The notes under the pieces are model-generated. The model ran no database searches and was not told the DNA's origin. It saw only the letters and a list, made by a program, of their open reading frames with translations. Positions 40,926 to 53,378 of a DNA stretch of 64,000 nucleotides are shown piece by piece (positions within the stretch are counted from its first letter, which is position 1; every line of letters starts with the position of its first letter). The position numbers and the translations under genes were made by a program. Source of the DNA: Lepisosteus oculatus (lineage: Eukaryota; Chordata; Actinopteri; Semionotiformes; Lepisosteidae); NCBI RefSeq assembly GCF_040954835.1, contig NC_090714.1:6188501-6252500 (forward strand), written 5' to 3'.

Positions 40926-41168
40926 TCTTGATTCGACCAGCTGGCCGCAAGATAAACGAGTCCGGCAAACAGTTTTGTAGGGGAATGTCACTGTATTGGG
41001 TTCTCTGAAAATCCTTAGCCTTTAAATACTAAATTTATGATTTGGTGAGTTCAAGTTTCTATTTAGCTTCAGTAACGTCAGTGTTGAGCCCTTGTAACCG
41101 AGTGCACAGCTGTCATTCAGGAGCCGAGCCCGCCCCCAGAGTGACCTTCCTCAGCGGACACGCCCCGT

Positions 41169-43885
41169 CCACCTGTTCCACAGGTGCGCCTGGCAAGATG
41201 GCGGCGGGGCGAGTTTCTGCAGCGTGAGGTGCGTTTGCGTTTTATTTCTAATTTTCTTATTTTAAATACAAAAACTCAAATTTCACTTTGAGGAAAGGTA
41301 GACGAAAATGTATTATTGTTGCAACTTTTGTTAATTGCGTTTGTTCTTGTTTAATTTGTGTTTTAGGACGCCGAAATGAGTGTCCTGTCTGTTTGAGCGT
41401 GCTCTCGAAGTTTTAAAACTCTGCATTCAGCGTTCTTATACTACCTTTCATGTAAGTATGTTTTGTAAGATAAGGTCTGTTTCTTTTAACAAAAAAAAGC
41501 TGTAGTTTATCTTCAAACATTTACTTCCTAAAGTCAATAGCTGTGTATTCTCTCCTTTTTGGATTCCAATGTAATAACGCTTTCTGCTCCGAAATTATCA
41601 AATATTGCAAAGATTACATTTACTAATTCGTATGTTTTTTATTTCTTCAGGTGACAAAAGCATTTCAAGAACGGGCCTCCGGCTAAGAACGTGTTTTTCC
41701 CAAGGTACGTTATATTCCTACCTATACGTTGTAATGTTATACTTGTGTAACCCGATAAAACACGTGCTGACTAGTACAATATAACTTCTTTTCGTTTTAT
41801 TGTGCTTTTCTTGCATCGAAAAAGAAACTCGAAACGCTGGTTCTTTTATTCATCTATTGAATCCATTGGATAAAGATGGATAATACAAACATTTCCACGA
41901 TTCTTTTCAATGCGGGGAGTTAAATCTAATATGGTACACGCCATAAGTGGTACTTGATCTTGAATGTATAAAGTAACATTTCAAAAATGATTTTTCTATA
42001 TGGCTGAATGTGTTCTCTAAATCCTGGAGTCGTGGGACTGGGATGTATCTGTGATTTCTCTTGAAGTTTCCTATTGCTTTTTTAGACAATTTGACATGAG
42101 CGTGTTTGTGTATTTCTTTATAGGGGCAACTTATTTAAGTCGTTGAGACTTCGGAACGTCAAGTGATTCGATTCTCCTAATCCGATATCTTAACTTGATC
42201 CCTTTTCTTTTGCCTTCAGTTCTGCGGCTCCTGGTTCTCCGCGCTCCACAGGTGCGCCCGGCAAGATGGCGGCGGGGCGAGTTTCTGCGGCGTGAGGTGC
42301 GTTTGCGTTTTATTTCTAATTTTCTTATTTTAAATTGAAAAAATCAAATTTCAATTTGAGAAAAGTTAGACAAAAATGTATTGTCGTTGCAACTTTTGTT
42401 ATTTGCGTTTGTTTCACTTTAATTTGTGTTTTAGGACGCCGAAAGAGTCTTTTGTCCGTTTGAGCGTGCTCTCGAAGTTTTAAAGATCTGGATTCAGCGT
42501 TTTTATACTGCCTTTCATGTAAGCATGTTTTATTTAAGATATGGTATCTCTAACTCTGTTTCCTTTAACGAAAAAGGGCTGTAATTTATTTTCAAACATT
42601 TGCTGTATAAAGTCAGTAGCTGTTTAATCTCTGCTTTTCGGATTCGGGCTATAATAACGCTTACCGCTCAGAAATGATCAAATGTTGTAAAGATGAAATT
42701 GACTAATTCGTAAGTTTTTCTTTATTTCTCCAGGAGACAAAAGGATTTCAAGAACGGACCTCCACTTATTAAAGTGTTTTTTCCAAGGTAAGTTGTATTT
42801 CTACATTCCGCTAACACTATTTGTGTAAAACAACACGTATTTCCAAGCATTTTAACAAAAGAACAGTTTTATACCAACTTGATAACTTTTTGTTTCATTC
42901 TGCTTTTGTGGAGTAAACTCTAAGGCGCTGGTTCTTTTTTATGATACATTTATTCATCTTTTGAATTCATTATGTAAAGATAGATAATGCCAACACATTT
43001 TATCGATGGTTTTTAAAGCAGTTTATTCGAATATTATACACGCTGTGTTACCTGGTCTTGTATTGACAAGTAGCATTGGATTTCTATGTGGCTGAACGTA
43101 TTTTCTAAATATTGGACTCGTAGGACTGAGATGTATTGGTTTAATTTGAGTTTTTTTTATATTTCTTTATTAAGGTAGCGTATCTAAGTTAAAAGACTTA
43201 AGAACGTCAAGTGAATCGTTTCTGCAAGTCCGATATCCTGAAGTAGTGGGATTGGGATGTATCTGATTTTGTTCCTAAAGTTGCCTATTGGTTTGTTATA
43301 GAATCTGAGCATGTTTCTATAACTATCAGTTAAAAGACTTCAGAACTTCAAGTGAATCGATTCTACAAGTCCGATATTCCGTTAACTTGATCCTTTTTCT
43401 TTTGCCTACAGTTCTGCGGCTCGTTCTCTGCGCTCCGGCGATCTCCTCTCCAGCTCCACCCCAGCAACTCGACGAGCGTTGGCAAGTTCTTCTCGACAAT
43501 GTGTGCTGCTTCTTACATTTGATTTTTGTTACCGGTGGCTTGATCTGTAATGTCCCGATGCAGTGCTGTATTTGTTACCAGTGGCTTGATCTGTAGTGTA
43601 CCCTTTGTATACCGATTTATGTTATTGTTAAGCTGCATGTTTCCTGCTGACTGCTGCTATTGTATGTGCTGCGGCTCCTGGTTCTCTGCGCTCCGACGAT
43701 CTCCAGCAATTTATTCTCGACAATGTGTGCTTTTTGTTACATTTGATTTTTGTTACCAGTTGCTTGATCTGTAATGTCCCGATTCAGTGCTGTATTTTGT
43801 TCTTGACCTGCATGTTTTCTGTTGACTGCTGCTTTTGTATTTGCTGTGAATTCTGCAATAAAAACTCCTTTCATTGTCTCCATTG
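41169..43885 (+). ncRNA. Gene A, unit 2: candidate spliced non-coding gene, seven exons
   Basis: Exons by motif: E1 to 41228, E2 41367-41451, E3 41651-41704, a chimeric exon 42220-42296, E2' 42435-42518, E3' 42734-42787, terminal exon 43412 to about 43885 with AATAAA at 43857-43862. The chimeric exon is a truncated terminal exon (TTCTGCGGCTCC...) joined to a full copy of E1, so module a no longer has its own 3' end and the two modules form one transcript. CAAGATGGCGGC lies at 41,194 and 42,262. E1 encodes only MAAGRVSAA before a stop, and E2 only MSVLSV. GC-rich promoter-like sequence lies just upstream (GACACGCCCCGTCCACC). All introns are GT-AG and most are under 300 nt apart from two longer ones. 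Confidence 0.55.
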
Positions 43886-44522
43886 TCCTGTATTTTCGAA
43901 GGTGTGAACGGTTGTCTTGCAGCGTGCGCCACGCACCGCAAGGCGACAACCCATCGCACTGACCTGGAAAAGTGCGAGGACGCCCGCCTTTTTAGATAGT
44001 CTGGGGGGGAATAGGGTCCCTAGGAGGGAGCGTGGGTCTAGCTCTAGCCAAGCCCCCTCACTCCCAGCAGGAGGGGAAGGCAGGCTGGAGATGGCCTCGG
44101 CCCGAGAGAGAGGAGGCACCCAGGGTGTACTCAGCCCATCAGTCACAGTTGCAACTGACAGTTTTCTAAGTCCACACCCCAGGAGACCTGCCTCTCTGCA
44201 GGGACCAAGTGGGCCTGGCTAGAGCTGCAGTCAATCAGCCAGCCCCCGCCTACCCCTCTCCAATGAGGGGGGGTGGGCGAGGCTCGGCTTGATTGCTACC
44301 ACACCCCGAGAGAAACCCCAGATACTAAGTTTTTTGGCGGGAAAATCTGGACACGCTTAAAAAGGGGGTAGCCTTTGACCTTTTCAAGTCAAAAAGCGAT
44401 AGGGCGTCCCCTTGCGGCCACAAACTGTTAGCAAAATCTCTCCGCCAAAAAACTCACCACCATCGGGGATTTTCAGGGCCAAGGGGGAACAAAACTCTGC
44501 ACAAGAAATGAAAGAACAAAAT
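43886..44522. promoter_or_regulatory. GC-rich hub between genes A and B, unit 2
   Basis: Same hub. The inverted pair is at 44,328-44,340 and 44,442-44,454, again with 101 bp between arms. The long open frames on both strands here (43,871-44,222) follow from GC richness; they are not kept in unit 1 beyond short blocks. Confidence 0.5.
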
Positions 44523-46115
44523 CAAGGTTCAATCAACAATTTATTGAGCGAAAATGAACATGCATTTCAATTACAAAGTGTCAAAGCACGGCTATATTAA
44601 CAACAGCTTTTACAAGTCAAAAGAGTAAGAAAACATTTGCACGCTACTACAAGGAAAAACACAGAAACATACTGCACGTTACTGTTTCTCCTAGGCTTCT
44701 GTCGAGGCAGAGACCGGAATGAAGACTGGAACTTCGTTGCAATTCCTGTAAAAAAACAGAAAACAGTATTAACTTTCGGTTAAAAACAGGATGTAGCTAG
44801 TTCAAAAGATACAGTAATAAAGCGATTAGCCTGGTGCAACAGAGAATGTTCGTGTTCAACAAGGTATAGAAGCAGTTACATTTGAAGTGTGAAGACCGAA
44901 ACACAATACAGCTACAGCGTGTCGATTAGAAATATCATTTCCATTTTGATTAGCATATTCTTTTTCTGCAACAACGTATTTAACACACAAATAACCAATC
45001 CACATCTTTTGAGGTTCTGTTATCTTAATTGTTGTGATGCAATTCGGAAGCTAAAACGGTTTGTAATGAATCTGGATTATGCTAATCACAGAAGCTTAAG
45101 TGATCGCAGTTTCAGCAGAAAATGATTCCTATAAACAGCAGGCCTACAATGTTGTCGGGTCAAACCCATTTCTGCCCTGGAGAAATCTAGTATCGCCTAG
45201 TTTGAGTCTTCTTTTGACAAAGTACATCACTTTTCCAACAACATCAGTATACAGTGTACTTCAATACGATACGTGTAAACGAATAAAAAGGTTTATACTT
45301 ACACAGATAATTAAAGCAGCTGTGCCAAGCGTGTCCTGTCCAAAGATACCAAACTGGAAACACAAGAACACAAGTACTTAGATCATTGAAAGATACTTTA
45401 AACTACGTTTTCTTAGTTAAAAACGATGTTTTCATCAGAGCAGATAGCGCACAATATATATGATAGAAGACAGATGTAAAGAAATTAATAAAATGCTTAT
45501 ACTTACGTTTATTCTTCCATTAAGTGCGAGTCATGTCCAGCCCAAAGACACTAAACTGAAAACCCCCATTGAAAACAACCATTGAAATTAAAAATCATTA
45601 GCTGCAAAGCTAATTTACCGAGCGAATATAAGAACATAATCTCTAGACCCACTCTGAAAAATAATGAAAAAAAACCCTTAAATTCTAGGTAGGCGACTGT
45701 TTGTTTGGATAAATGCACACGCGTGGTTTTATGAACAAAGTTCACCAGGTTTTTTTTAAAGATTAAAATACGGATAAGCGACGTTTTCATTCTGATATAA
45801 CAGAGGTTTCCTTTGATGTAAAAGGAATACACGTTGTCTGTGACAACAAGTTGCTTTTTAAAAATAAGTGAGGCGTTGGAAACTAAAAAATGTAAAAATG
45901 CCGGTAAAATGCTATTTAGCTCCCAAAGATCGTATATTACCCCTTTCATCTGCTACGTTAAGACAACATAATTACACGAGTTAAATTTAATATACATTCA
46001 AATAAAGGAAAATAAGAAAAAATTATAAAAGACGCGGAACAAACGCACTCAGCTCCCTTCTCTCCCGCAGAACCTGGCGCACAGGTGCGCGGGGCGTGGC
46101 CTGCGAGAGATGTCA
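44523..46115 (-). ncRNA. Gene B, unit 2: candidate spliced non-coding gene
   Basis: Exons by motif: E1 from about 46115 to 46049 (donor GTGCGTTTG, the same donor type as gene A exon 1), E2 45555-45507, E3 45353-45303 with an intact GTAAGTATA donor, E4 44745 to about 44523 with AATAAA at 44540-44545. Twin GGGCGTGGC boxes lie just upstream (46,092 and 46,122). E2 has an early stop after ATG. Confidence 0.45.
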
Positions 46116-46639
46116 TGCGGGTGGGCGTGGCTACAGACTGACGGTTCCGGTTGCTTTTTTTCTGACTCCACCTGGAAACTTGTTAAAGAAATCGTGCCTG
46201 TTTACAGAAGCCCCCGTGAGTTACAAGTTCCAAAGTCGTTTTTTGTCCCCATAGACTTCTGAGACACTGTTCTATAACCTGATCTATCTAAACTCTGCAA
46301 CAAGAAGTCAGATTACTCAAAAGTAAAGAGGCTGTTGGTTTAAACAAAATGGCTGGTTTGCCTGTGCCACTCTCCCACAATTCTTTGTGTAAAGAACTTA
46401 TAAATACACTTCCCCATGACATCCTTTCACGTTTCACATGGTTCATGTCAAAGAAGTCCACACTGTATTACTGCAACTTATTTTTTCAACTGGTTAACTG
46501 CAGTAGCTACTTAACTCATTAGTATGATTTTCAACACTACTGGACTGAAGTACATGCAGTATTACATTCTAATAAATTAAAATTTCTCAACCTCAGTGCA
46601 ACCCTTTTGCTAATCCTTAATCCTTAACCCTAAGCATTA

Positions 46640-46930
46640 CAAATGAATAAAAGATCAGGAAAGCTGGAGTTTACAAAAGAGGAGGTGGAAGAATATTTGT
46701 AAGAACCCACAGTGACCCCAGAGACCAGGAGGAGCTGGAGACGATGGCTTCACTCGGCTAAACCAGACAGACCCACCAGTGCTTTTGAAGAGTTGGAGCC
46801 TACCTGGCAGGAGATGAACAATTTCCTAAGAAGGTCTAGAGCAGGATCACCACCACAGGCAAATGGTGTCAAGGACAAGACTCCCAAGTACTGCGAGAGG
46901 CTCAGGTGGAGACTCTAGAAGCTGGTGAAA
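46640..46930 (+). mobile_element. Decayed non-LTR retrotransposon reverse-transcriptase-like fragment
   Basis: The plus-strand frame at 46,712-46,918 reads like the pre-RT segment of a LINE: PTWQEMNNFLRRSRAGSPPQ, followed by ANGV, comparable with the family's KARASSAPGPNGVPY. It is short and interrupted before and after. Family not assigned. Confidence 0.3.
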
Positions 46931-47749
46931 GCAACAGGGAGGAAGAACTCAGTCAAGGAAAGCTGGCTGATTGCAAAGAGGTGTGTGAGGCTATGAGGAT
47001 AGTGGCTGCCACTATGGACAACTCAGGCTCAGATGTCTGGCTCAGGCTCAGGCTCGCTGATGTCTCTGTCCTCTCTGATCTCCTCTGAAATCAAGCCCTA
47101 GGTCCCTCACATCGCTGAGTTCTTCACTCGTGGTGTCCTGAGCTCAATGAACTTCACCTCCAGCTCTCACCCTCTGGCTAGTCCTTGTCAGGGAGAAGCA
47201 GCGGATCGCCCTCGACTCGATCAATCCAGTTTGACCAGACCTGCTCTATCGCCTTCTTTGCCTTACTGACAGGCCGACTCAGCAACGACTGAGGCTGCTT
47301 CTCCTCCAGACCTTCCTGCACCTCAATGACACTTCTCAATCTCTCCAGGAGCCTCCCTGCTCCTCTCCACCCCTCCAGGAGCCTCCTTCTCCCCCCTGTA
47401 GCCACTGGTCCTCTCATGACCAGCCAGCCCTCGGGCTTCCAGGTCCTCCTCCAGCCACTGACATCGTCTCCTGACACCTCCGGGCCGGGTCTCACACAAA
47501 CCAGAGTCTCCAGAGTCTCACTCTCACACTCAGACTCAGCTCACTCATCACACCCAGTCTCCAGCTCCTCACTGTCGGGCTGAGACTCGACACACTCATG
47601 TTAGAACCACACAGCCCCTCAGTGCCTCACTCTCGTGTCCTAGGCTGTGCACACACAGCTGCCAGCGGACCTTTCCTGCGCCCAGTCCCCACTGGGAACT
47701 ACCTCCACCCCCAGTGGAGCTTCAGCTCCCTCTCACTCTCATTCCTGGC

Positions 47750-47975
47750 CAAGTAGCCTGGTCAGTACCTGGATGGGAGACCTCCTGGGAAAAGCTGAGG
47801 TTGCTGTTGGAAGAGGTGATAGTGGGGCCAGCAGGGGGCGCTCACCCTGCGGTCCATGTGGGTTCTAATGCCCCAGTATAGTGATAGGGACACTATACTG
47901 TAAATACGCGCCGCCCTTCGGATGAGACATAAAACCGAGGTCCTGACTCTCTGTGGTCATTAAAAATGTGGTCAT
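47750..47975 (+). repeat. 5S rRNA-derived SINE, partial, plus strand
   Basis: Starts inside the 5S-like head (GGTCAGTACCTGGATGGGAG near 47,759) and runs through CCAGTATAGTGATAGGGACA to GACTCTCTGTGGTCATTAA. The body half towards the tail is missing. Confidence 0.75.
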
Positions 47976-48932
47976 TAATAAGGGTAGAGGAGGCACATGA
48001 GCGAAAAAATATCAGTCCCTCATCCCCGAGTGTCAGAGAAATGGATGGAGAGCATGCAGTGTCCCAGCTGAAGCTGGCTGTAGAGGTTTTGTGGGACAGT
48101 CACTTTGGAGAGGCCTGGGGCTGCTTGGTGTCAAACAAGCAGCAAAGAGAAAGTTAGCGGCCAAGGTCAGTAAGCAAGTAAGTGCAGTATCCATCTGGAT
48201 ATTGGCTCTGGATGACAAGGAGTGAGCTTTGGCTGTAGGGAGACAGACCTGAGCTGTTATGAGTGGATCTGAGTAACAACACATGTGCCATAAATAATCC
48301 AGTGAATCTAGGAGAAAATGAGGGTTATATATCTTCACACCTCTGTGTTAGTTTATGTAAATGCTCCTCTGGTAGGATTTATACTAACAAGACATGTCTT
48401 GCGAGTTTTTTGGCCCTTCTGAGAGGGGATATGTGACCATTTTGGAGGAAGATGTTCATGGTCCATCTCCCATTCCTGAAGTGTTCAAACTGGTAGAAGC
48501 AGTAAGAGCAGTTCATTCATAATGGGTTTTGTCCGAAACAATTATTTTTAGGGGAAGAAGGGATTTACAGAAATCAAGGGATGAATCTGAAAACTGATAG
48601 GCGCTGGGCTTCTTTGAGTACATGAGGAGAAGCCAAAACCTTAAGCAAACACAAAGAAAATGTTATTTCAGACTCTACTGGTGATTCAAAAAGTCACCCT
48701 GCTAGTTTAAGTTTAAGTGCCTGCTTACCAAACCACCAGACCAATTCTCAGAGCAAAGGGAAGGAAGCTGTTCAACTGGGAAAAACTGTTAAAATCATCA
48801 GCCAATACAGGGCATCAAAACACTGATGGCATAATCTATGTCTCAATATTATCCCCCAATCTCCTTAGCTACCTCAAATTTCAACACTCTCAACAATAAT
48901 TTTTATTTTTTAAATACAAGAGACTCCAATCG

Positions 48933-50240
48933 TAGATAGATAGATAGATAGATACTTTATTGATCCCGTGAGGGAAATTGCAGTGCAACAGCAGCTTAAC
49001 ACACACAACACAGCCACAGTGTAACGAATTATATAATAATAGTACAATACATACAATACAATACAAGAGTTACTCACAGTCCGGACACACAAGAACAAAC
49101 TAGAACAGAACAGTACACAGAAAATCATATCACACATATGAATATAAATATAGATGTAGATATAGATATAAATATAAATGTATTGCACAGGTCCCTGGCA
49201 TATATTGCACAAAAAATGGTTGTAAACGGGAAAAAGAAAAAGAAAAAGAAAAAGAAAGAGAACAGATGTAGCAGTAGATGTGTAGATGTGTTTAGTCCAG
49301 AAACAGGTCACTGTCGATGTTGCCTCTGCCAAGACGCAAGGTGGATCCGTTGTACTGTCTTATGGCAGAAGGCAAGAATGACCTCCTGTAGCGCTCCCTG
49401 TCGCACCGTGGATGAATCAGCCTATTGCTGAACGTGCTCTTCATTCCTGCAAGCCTGTCATAGAGGGGATGGGAGAAGTTGTCCATGATGGCCTCTAGTT
49501 TGGACATCATTCTCCTCTCAGCCACTACCTCCAAGGGGTCCAGGTCAGACCCAATGACAGAGCTTGCTCTTCTGATGAGCTTGGTCAGCCTTTTGGAATC
49601 CACTGCTCTAATCCCAGAGCCTCAGCACACCACTGCGTAGAAAATGGCACTCGCTACCACCGACTGATAGAACATGTGTAGCATCTTACTACACACATTG
49701 AAGGACCTGAGCCTCCTCAAGAAGTAAAGTCAGCTCTGTCCCTTCTTATAGATGGCCTCGATGTTCTTAGACCATTCCAGTCTATCGTCGATCTGCACTC
49801 CCAGGTACTTGTACGAGTCCACCATCTCCACGCCACTCCCATTGATGTAGACAGGAGTAGGTTTGACCTTTTTCCTCCTGAAATCTACCACCAGTTCCTT
49901 TGTCTTTGTTACATTTAGTTCCAAGTGGTTCACCCCACACCACTCCACAAAGCTGCTGACCAGTCCTCTGTACTCCTCCTCCTGCCCACCCTTGATACAT
50001 CCCACAATTGCAGAGTCATCTGAGAACTTCTGCAGGTGGCATGACTTTGAGTTGTACTTAAAGTCCGAAGTATAGAGGGTGAAGAGGAATGGAGAAAGAA
50101 CTTGAGGTGCCCCTGTGTTACTCACTACCTGCTCAGACACACAGTTCTGAAGTCTCACAGACTGTGGTCTGCCTGTCAGGTAGTCAGTGATCCACGAGGT
50201 CGTGGAGGCATCGAGGCATGTAACAGACATGGACAAGTGT
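48933..50240 (-). mobile_element. L2/CR1-group LINE, 5'-truncated, dead
   Basis: On the minus strand from 50,236: the reverse-transcriptase region ITDYLTGRPQSVRLQ, LSPFLFTLYTSDF, the FSDDSAIVG catalytic block, NVTKTKELVVDFRRKK, YKYLGVQIDDRLEW and FLRRLRSFNVCSKML. The C-terminal block ends SFLPSAIRQYN, followed by a 3' UTR and a (TATC)n tail at 48,933-48,954 after AATAAAGTATC. Two in-frame TGA stops replace expected Arg (about 49,732) and Trp (about 49,625), and two codons are missing in TGAPQ-VLSP. Only the 3' third of the element is present. Confidence 0.85.
49108..49262. repeat. Simple repeats within the LINE 3' UTR
   Basis: TATAGATATAAATATA-type repeat at about 49,140-49,180 and (AAAAAG)n at about 49,230-49,262. 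Confidence 0.7.
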
Positions 50241-50455
50241 TCTGACGGAGGAAGAGGAAGAATACTGGGTAGGGATGCAGAAGTGGTTTAAGAGTTCATC
50301 ACAAATCTGTATATATATAAGGAATATATATAAACCATTACGAAATCATTATCTTTTTCTACTAAACGATTTCTAAAACAGATTGAGGTATGGTGAAATG
50401 TTTAGGAACTAATAACGTTCAAGGAAAATTGATTAAAGCAATGTTGCACTGTCCC

Positions 50456-50735
50456 TAGAAAGCTTCTGTAGGCACCTTGCATTTTGGCTCAAGCCCAGGC
50501 TGTGGTGTTTCTCTGAGCCAAGATGGCTTCTGAGCCGACAGGGATCTGGAAACAGGTGTGCACTATCGAGCTGGACACACCTGGGCATTCCACATGAGGA
50601 TTGTAGGGCTTTTGGGATAGGTTCCCATGGAATTAGCCCAGCCCCTGTAATTAACGAAGAGGCTTATAAAAGTGAAGTTTGGGAGGAAAGTATTTATGTT
50701 GTGCTTTGAATTGAAGAGGAACATGAGAATTATTC
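50456..50735 (+). promoter_or_regulatory. Promoter-like block C, unit 2
   Basis: Same block: CAAGATGGC at 50,519-50,527 and TATAAAA at 50,665-50,671, with the same 146-bp spacing. A donor-like CAGT|GTGAGTTTT follows at about 50,737. Confidence 0.45.
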
Positions 50736-53149
50736 AGTGTGAGTTTTGCCCATGCTCCTGTGGCTTTGGAGTAGTGGGATTTGTTTGGTGAGAAGAGCAA
50801 GATGTCACTGGTTTGGAACACTCAACCAGAACTGTTCCTGAAGCCAGTTGATCCTCTGTGGGACTTGACAAGCTGAGCTGTGGTTTGGAAATACAGTAAG
50901 TGATGCTGTCCAGTAGGGGGAGCCACATATGCTAGGATGTGTGTGCCAGCTCATGGGTCAGCTATGTTGGGGTGAGTTAGAGCTGTGGAGGAAATTGGCA
51001 TTGCAACACTGACACTGGGTGTCGTATGCAAAACCAAGCTGAGCTTGTCCACATTCGTCTTTCTGTATTTTCTAGATGAGGGTTAGCTGGCTGTACTTCT
51101 GTACCGCCTCTGGAGGCAGTAGGTCCTTCAGTACAGGACTGACACTCTGCACAATTGAGTCTCCCTGGGGATGTACATTGCATTGATCTTTCCTGTATGT
51201 CTTGGCAGCATGCTCTTATGGAATCCCTTCCCTAGTCACAAGAACCCCATTCCAAGGGACCGGGGACAAGGACAGCTGAAAAGGGAAGGGCCCAGTATGC
51301 TACTGACTCTGGGATACAGAAACCCAGCTTGACCCTGCTGCACAGCCAGTGGAGAGAGATCCCTCCACTGAAATTCCAGGTAGGGCACTGCGGTCCTTAG
51401 CTCAGCTGTTGAAATGACTAGAAAATGATGCTACTCTGGATAAAAGCATCAGCCAAACAATCCAGTCCCTTTTTGCTAAAGGCTGCTTCCTCACAGCAGT
51501 ATCTCCACTGGACAGTGATGGAAACCAACTTTCAGTGACGGTAATGTTCTGGATGAGGTTGAGCATGCTCTCCATGCTTGGGAGTCCGATGTGTGACTGG
51601 CCTGGGTACGAGTGTCCAGTGTGTGTGGTGTCAGGACTTGGTCATGTAATCTTTCCTTTCACAAGATGTGTTCTCTTCCCCCCCCCACTTCTGAAAGAGC
51701 CCCTTTGATCACCACGGGGGAAGAATGGAGAGGTGGGCTGTGATGCTTTTTATTCCTTCCTGGGAAGATTGGAGCAACTGGAGTTCTCCAATAGCAATGG
51801 GAGATCCTCAGCACCACATCTATGATGTGGAGCCAAGATCTGTGGTTTGTATAGAGCTCCTCTGACCTTCTGTCATGTCCTTGAGCCTGCTCTTGTAACA
51901 TCTGTGTCATGTCTGTACAATAAAGTCAAGGTGTCACTGGAAGTCGTGTGTGTACAGCTGTTAACTCTGTCCTCTGTGGTGCCACTGTATAGACCCTGAT
52001 GCTCTATTGGACTGAAGATCAGTACCTTCAGGGGTAGCTTTCATTGGGCTACAATGCAATGTGGAGGGAAACTGCTGTATCTTCTCATGTACTGGTCAGT
52101 CTTAAAGGGACAAATGGCACCTGGCACTAACCCAGGAACTTCAGTTGACACACCTGTAATGCAAGTCTCTGCCTACTTAATCTGTGCAACTGCACAGACC
52201 TCATCCTGAAACACCAATGGAAGTGGCTTTACATGTCCTCCACTATTTACCTAGGACCACTGTGGGGGGTGGAGAGACTGCAGTTACATAAGTTGATCAC
52301 TCACTGATAGGAGCTCCTTAAAGGGTCCTCATTTTGTTGTGACTCCTATAGAATTTTACATCAGCTGGATGCTTAGTCCAAGTCATTAAATGGTCTTCTA
52401 ATAGGTAAAAAGAGAAACTGCAGCACTCAGCCTCCCCCCAAAATGTGGTTGAGAGAGTCTCCATTTACTCTAGAGCATATAGGGTTCTGTTACTAAATTG
52501 CACTGAGAGTTGATTTATTTAATCTGGGTACATGGCACAGTTACCATTCTTCCTTAGCTATTTTGTATGACTACTTTGGCATTGTAGGGGCAGGCATGTA
52601 ATGTTAATACAGTAAGCAGGGAATTCCACAAAGCTTGCATTAGTGTCATATATGCAGACGTGTCTCTGAAATAGACTGTGCAAGCAGCGCTGTACCTTTT
52701 ACATTGCAGAATCTTGGTCTCTTGTGTTCAGAAGGGTTTCATCCTACTGCAGTTATTTCACTACCACACAAGGCTGAGTCCTCTTTTGTAGGTGGTGTTT
52801 GACATAGTGGCGGGGATTCACTTTATCCATCGTGAAAATGCAGCAGTAACTGGTGACATGCACCAACAGGCCCTCTCCCAGTTAGAGGAAAAGAGAAATT
52901 AAATTAATGGAAAACAAGCCTAGGTTTAGCCATGAATTTAGCCAGGACTCCAGCATAACATCCCTACACTTTAATCTTTATAGACCTTAAACATCGTAAT
53001 GACTGAACCTCTTAGAGCAAGGGGTAAGATGGAAGAGCACCTACTACAGGTCTCTCCCACCCCAAACCCCACTTGCAGCAACAGTCTGGATTCCAGCTTC
53101 TGTACTGGTCTTGAGCAGGCTCAGACTTGCCTAATGTGAGATCAGGCTA
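50736..53149. other. Array body, unit 2, between blocks C and D
   Basis: Homologous in patches to 30,030-32,150. Apart from the SINE remnant at 51,325-51,465 I see no gene. A run of C at 51,678-51,686 and AT-rich stretches are present. Confidence 0.4.
51325..51465 (+). repeat. Decayed tRNA-type SINE, unit 2
   Basis: Counterpart of 30,215-30,345: CCAGGTAGGGCACTGC, then CTCTGGATAAAAGCATCAGC, here closer to the ancestral tail. Confidence 0.5.
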
Positions 53150-53345
53150 CAAGGTAGTAATACTATGTTTTCTTTTTCCAGATCTGCTTCCTGACTGAAG
53201 AGCTGAGGAGTTTTTATTGGCAACGTTTAGAACCCAGAGCCACACTCTGTCAACTGGTGGCTGGAGTACCTCTATCTCCTATTGGTCAGCTGTTCGTATA
53301 CTGAGGAGCTGTTTCTATTGCAAGCTTTATTATTGGTCAATAAGA
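53150..53345 (+). promoter_or_regulatory. NF-Y (CCAAT) promoter, unit 2
   Basis: ATTGG at 53,216, 53,281 and 53,332, plus a decayed ATTGC at about 53,317. It lies 40-160 bp before the ATG of exon D, ending in TTGGTCAATAAGAGGAGGC, which is also present in unit 1. Confidence 0.6.
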
Positions 53346-53378
53346 GGAGGCATCTCTGAGACTTTTGATCTCATTAAG

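Larger units (their letters stand above)
46610..50280. mobile_element. Composite repeat insertion specific to unit 2
   Basis: Unit 1 passes directly from the CTCAACCTCAATGCAACC block (29,433) towards the next shared block, whereas unit 2 has 3.7 kb extra. Contents: LINE-like debris (46,640-47,160), an unrecognised stretch with a long minus-strand frame (47,178-47,495), a SINE3 (47,750-47,975), an unrecognised stretch (47,976-48,930) and a 5'-truncated LINE (48,933-50,240). Confidence 0.6.

Noticed and set aside
43387-43907. Chain of Cys-rich plus-strand frames in the gene A terminal exon (also 62,543-63,074)
   Set aside because: They come from internal repeats of TGTAATGTCCCGATTCAGTG-type sequence. 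Frames change between units and cross the polyA signal.
47178-47495. 105-codon minus-strand frame
   Set aside because: Low-complexity Arg/Gly/Leu-rich translation inside the unit 2 repeat insertion. It could be retroelement ORF1 debris, but no motif supports it.
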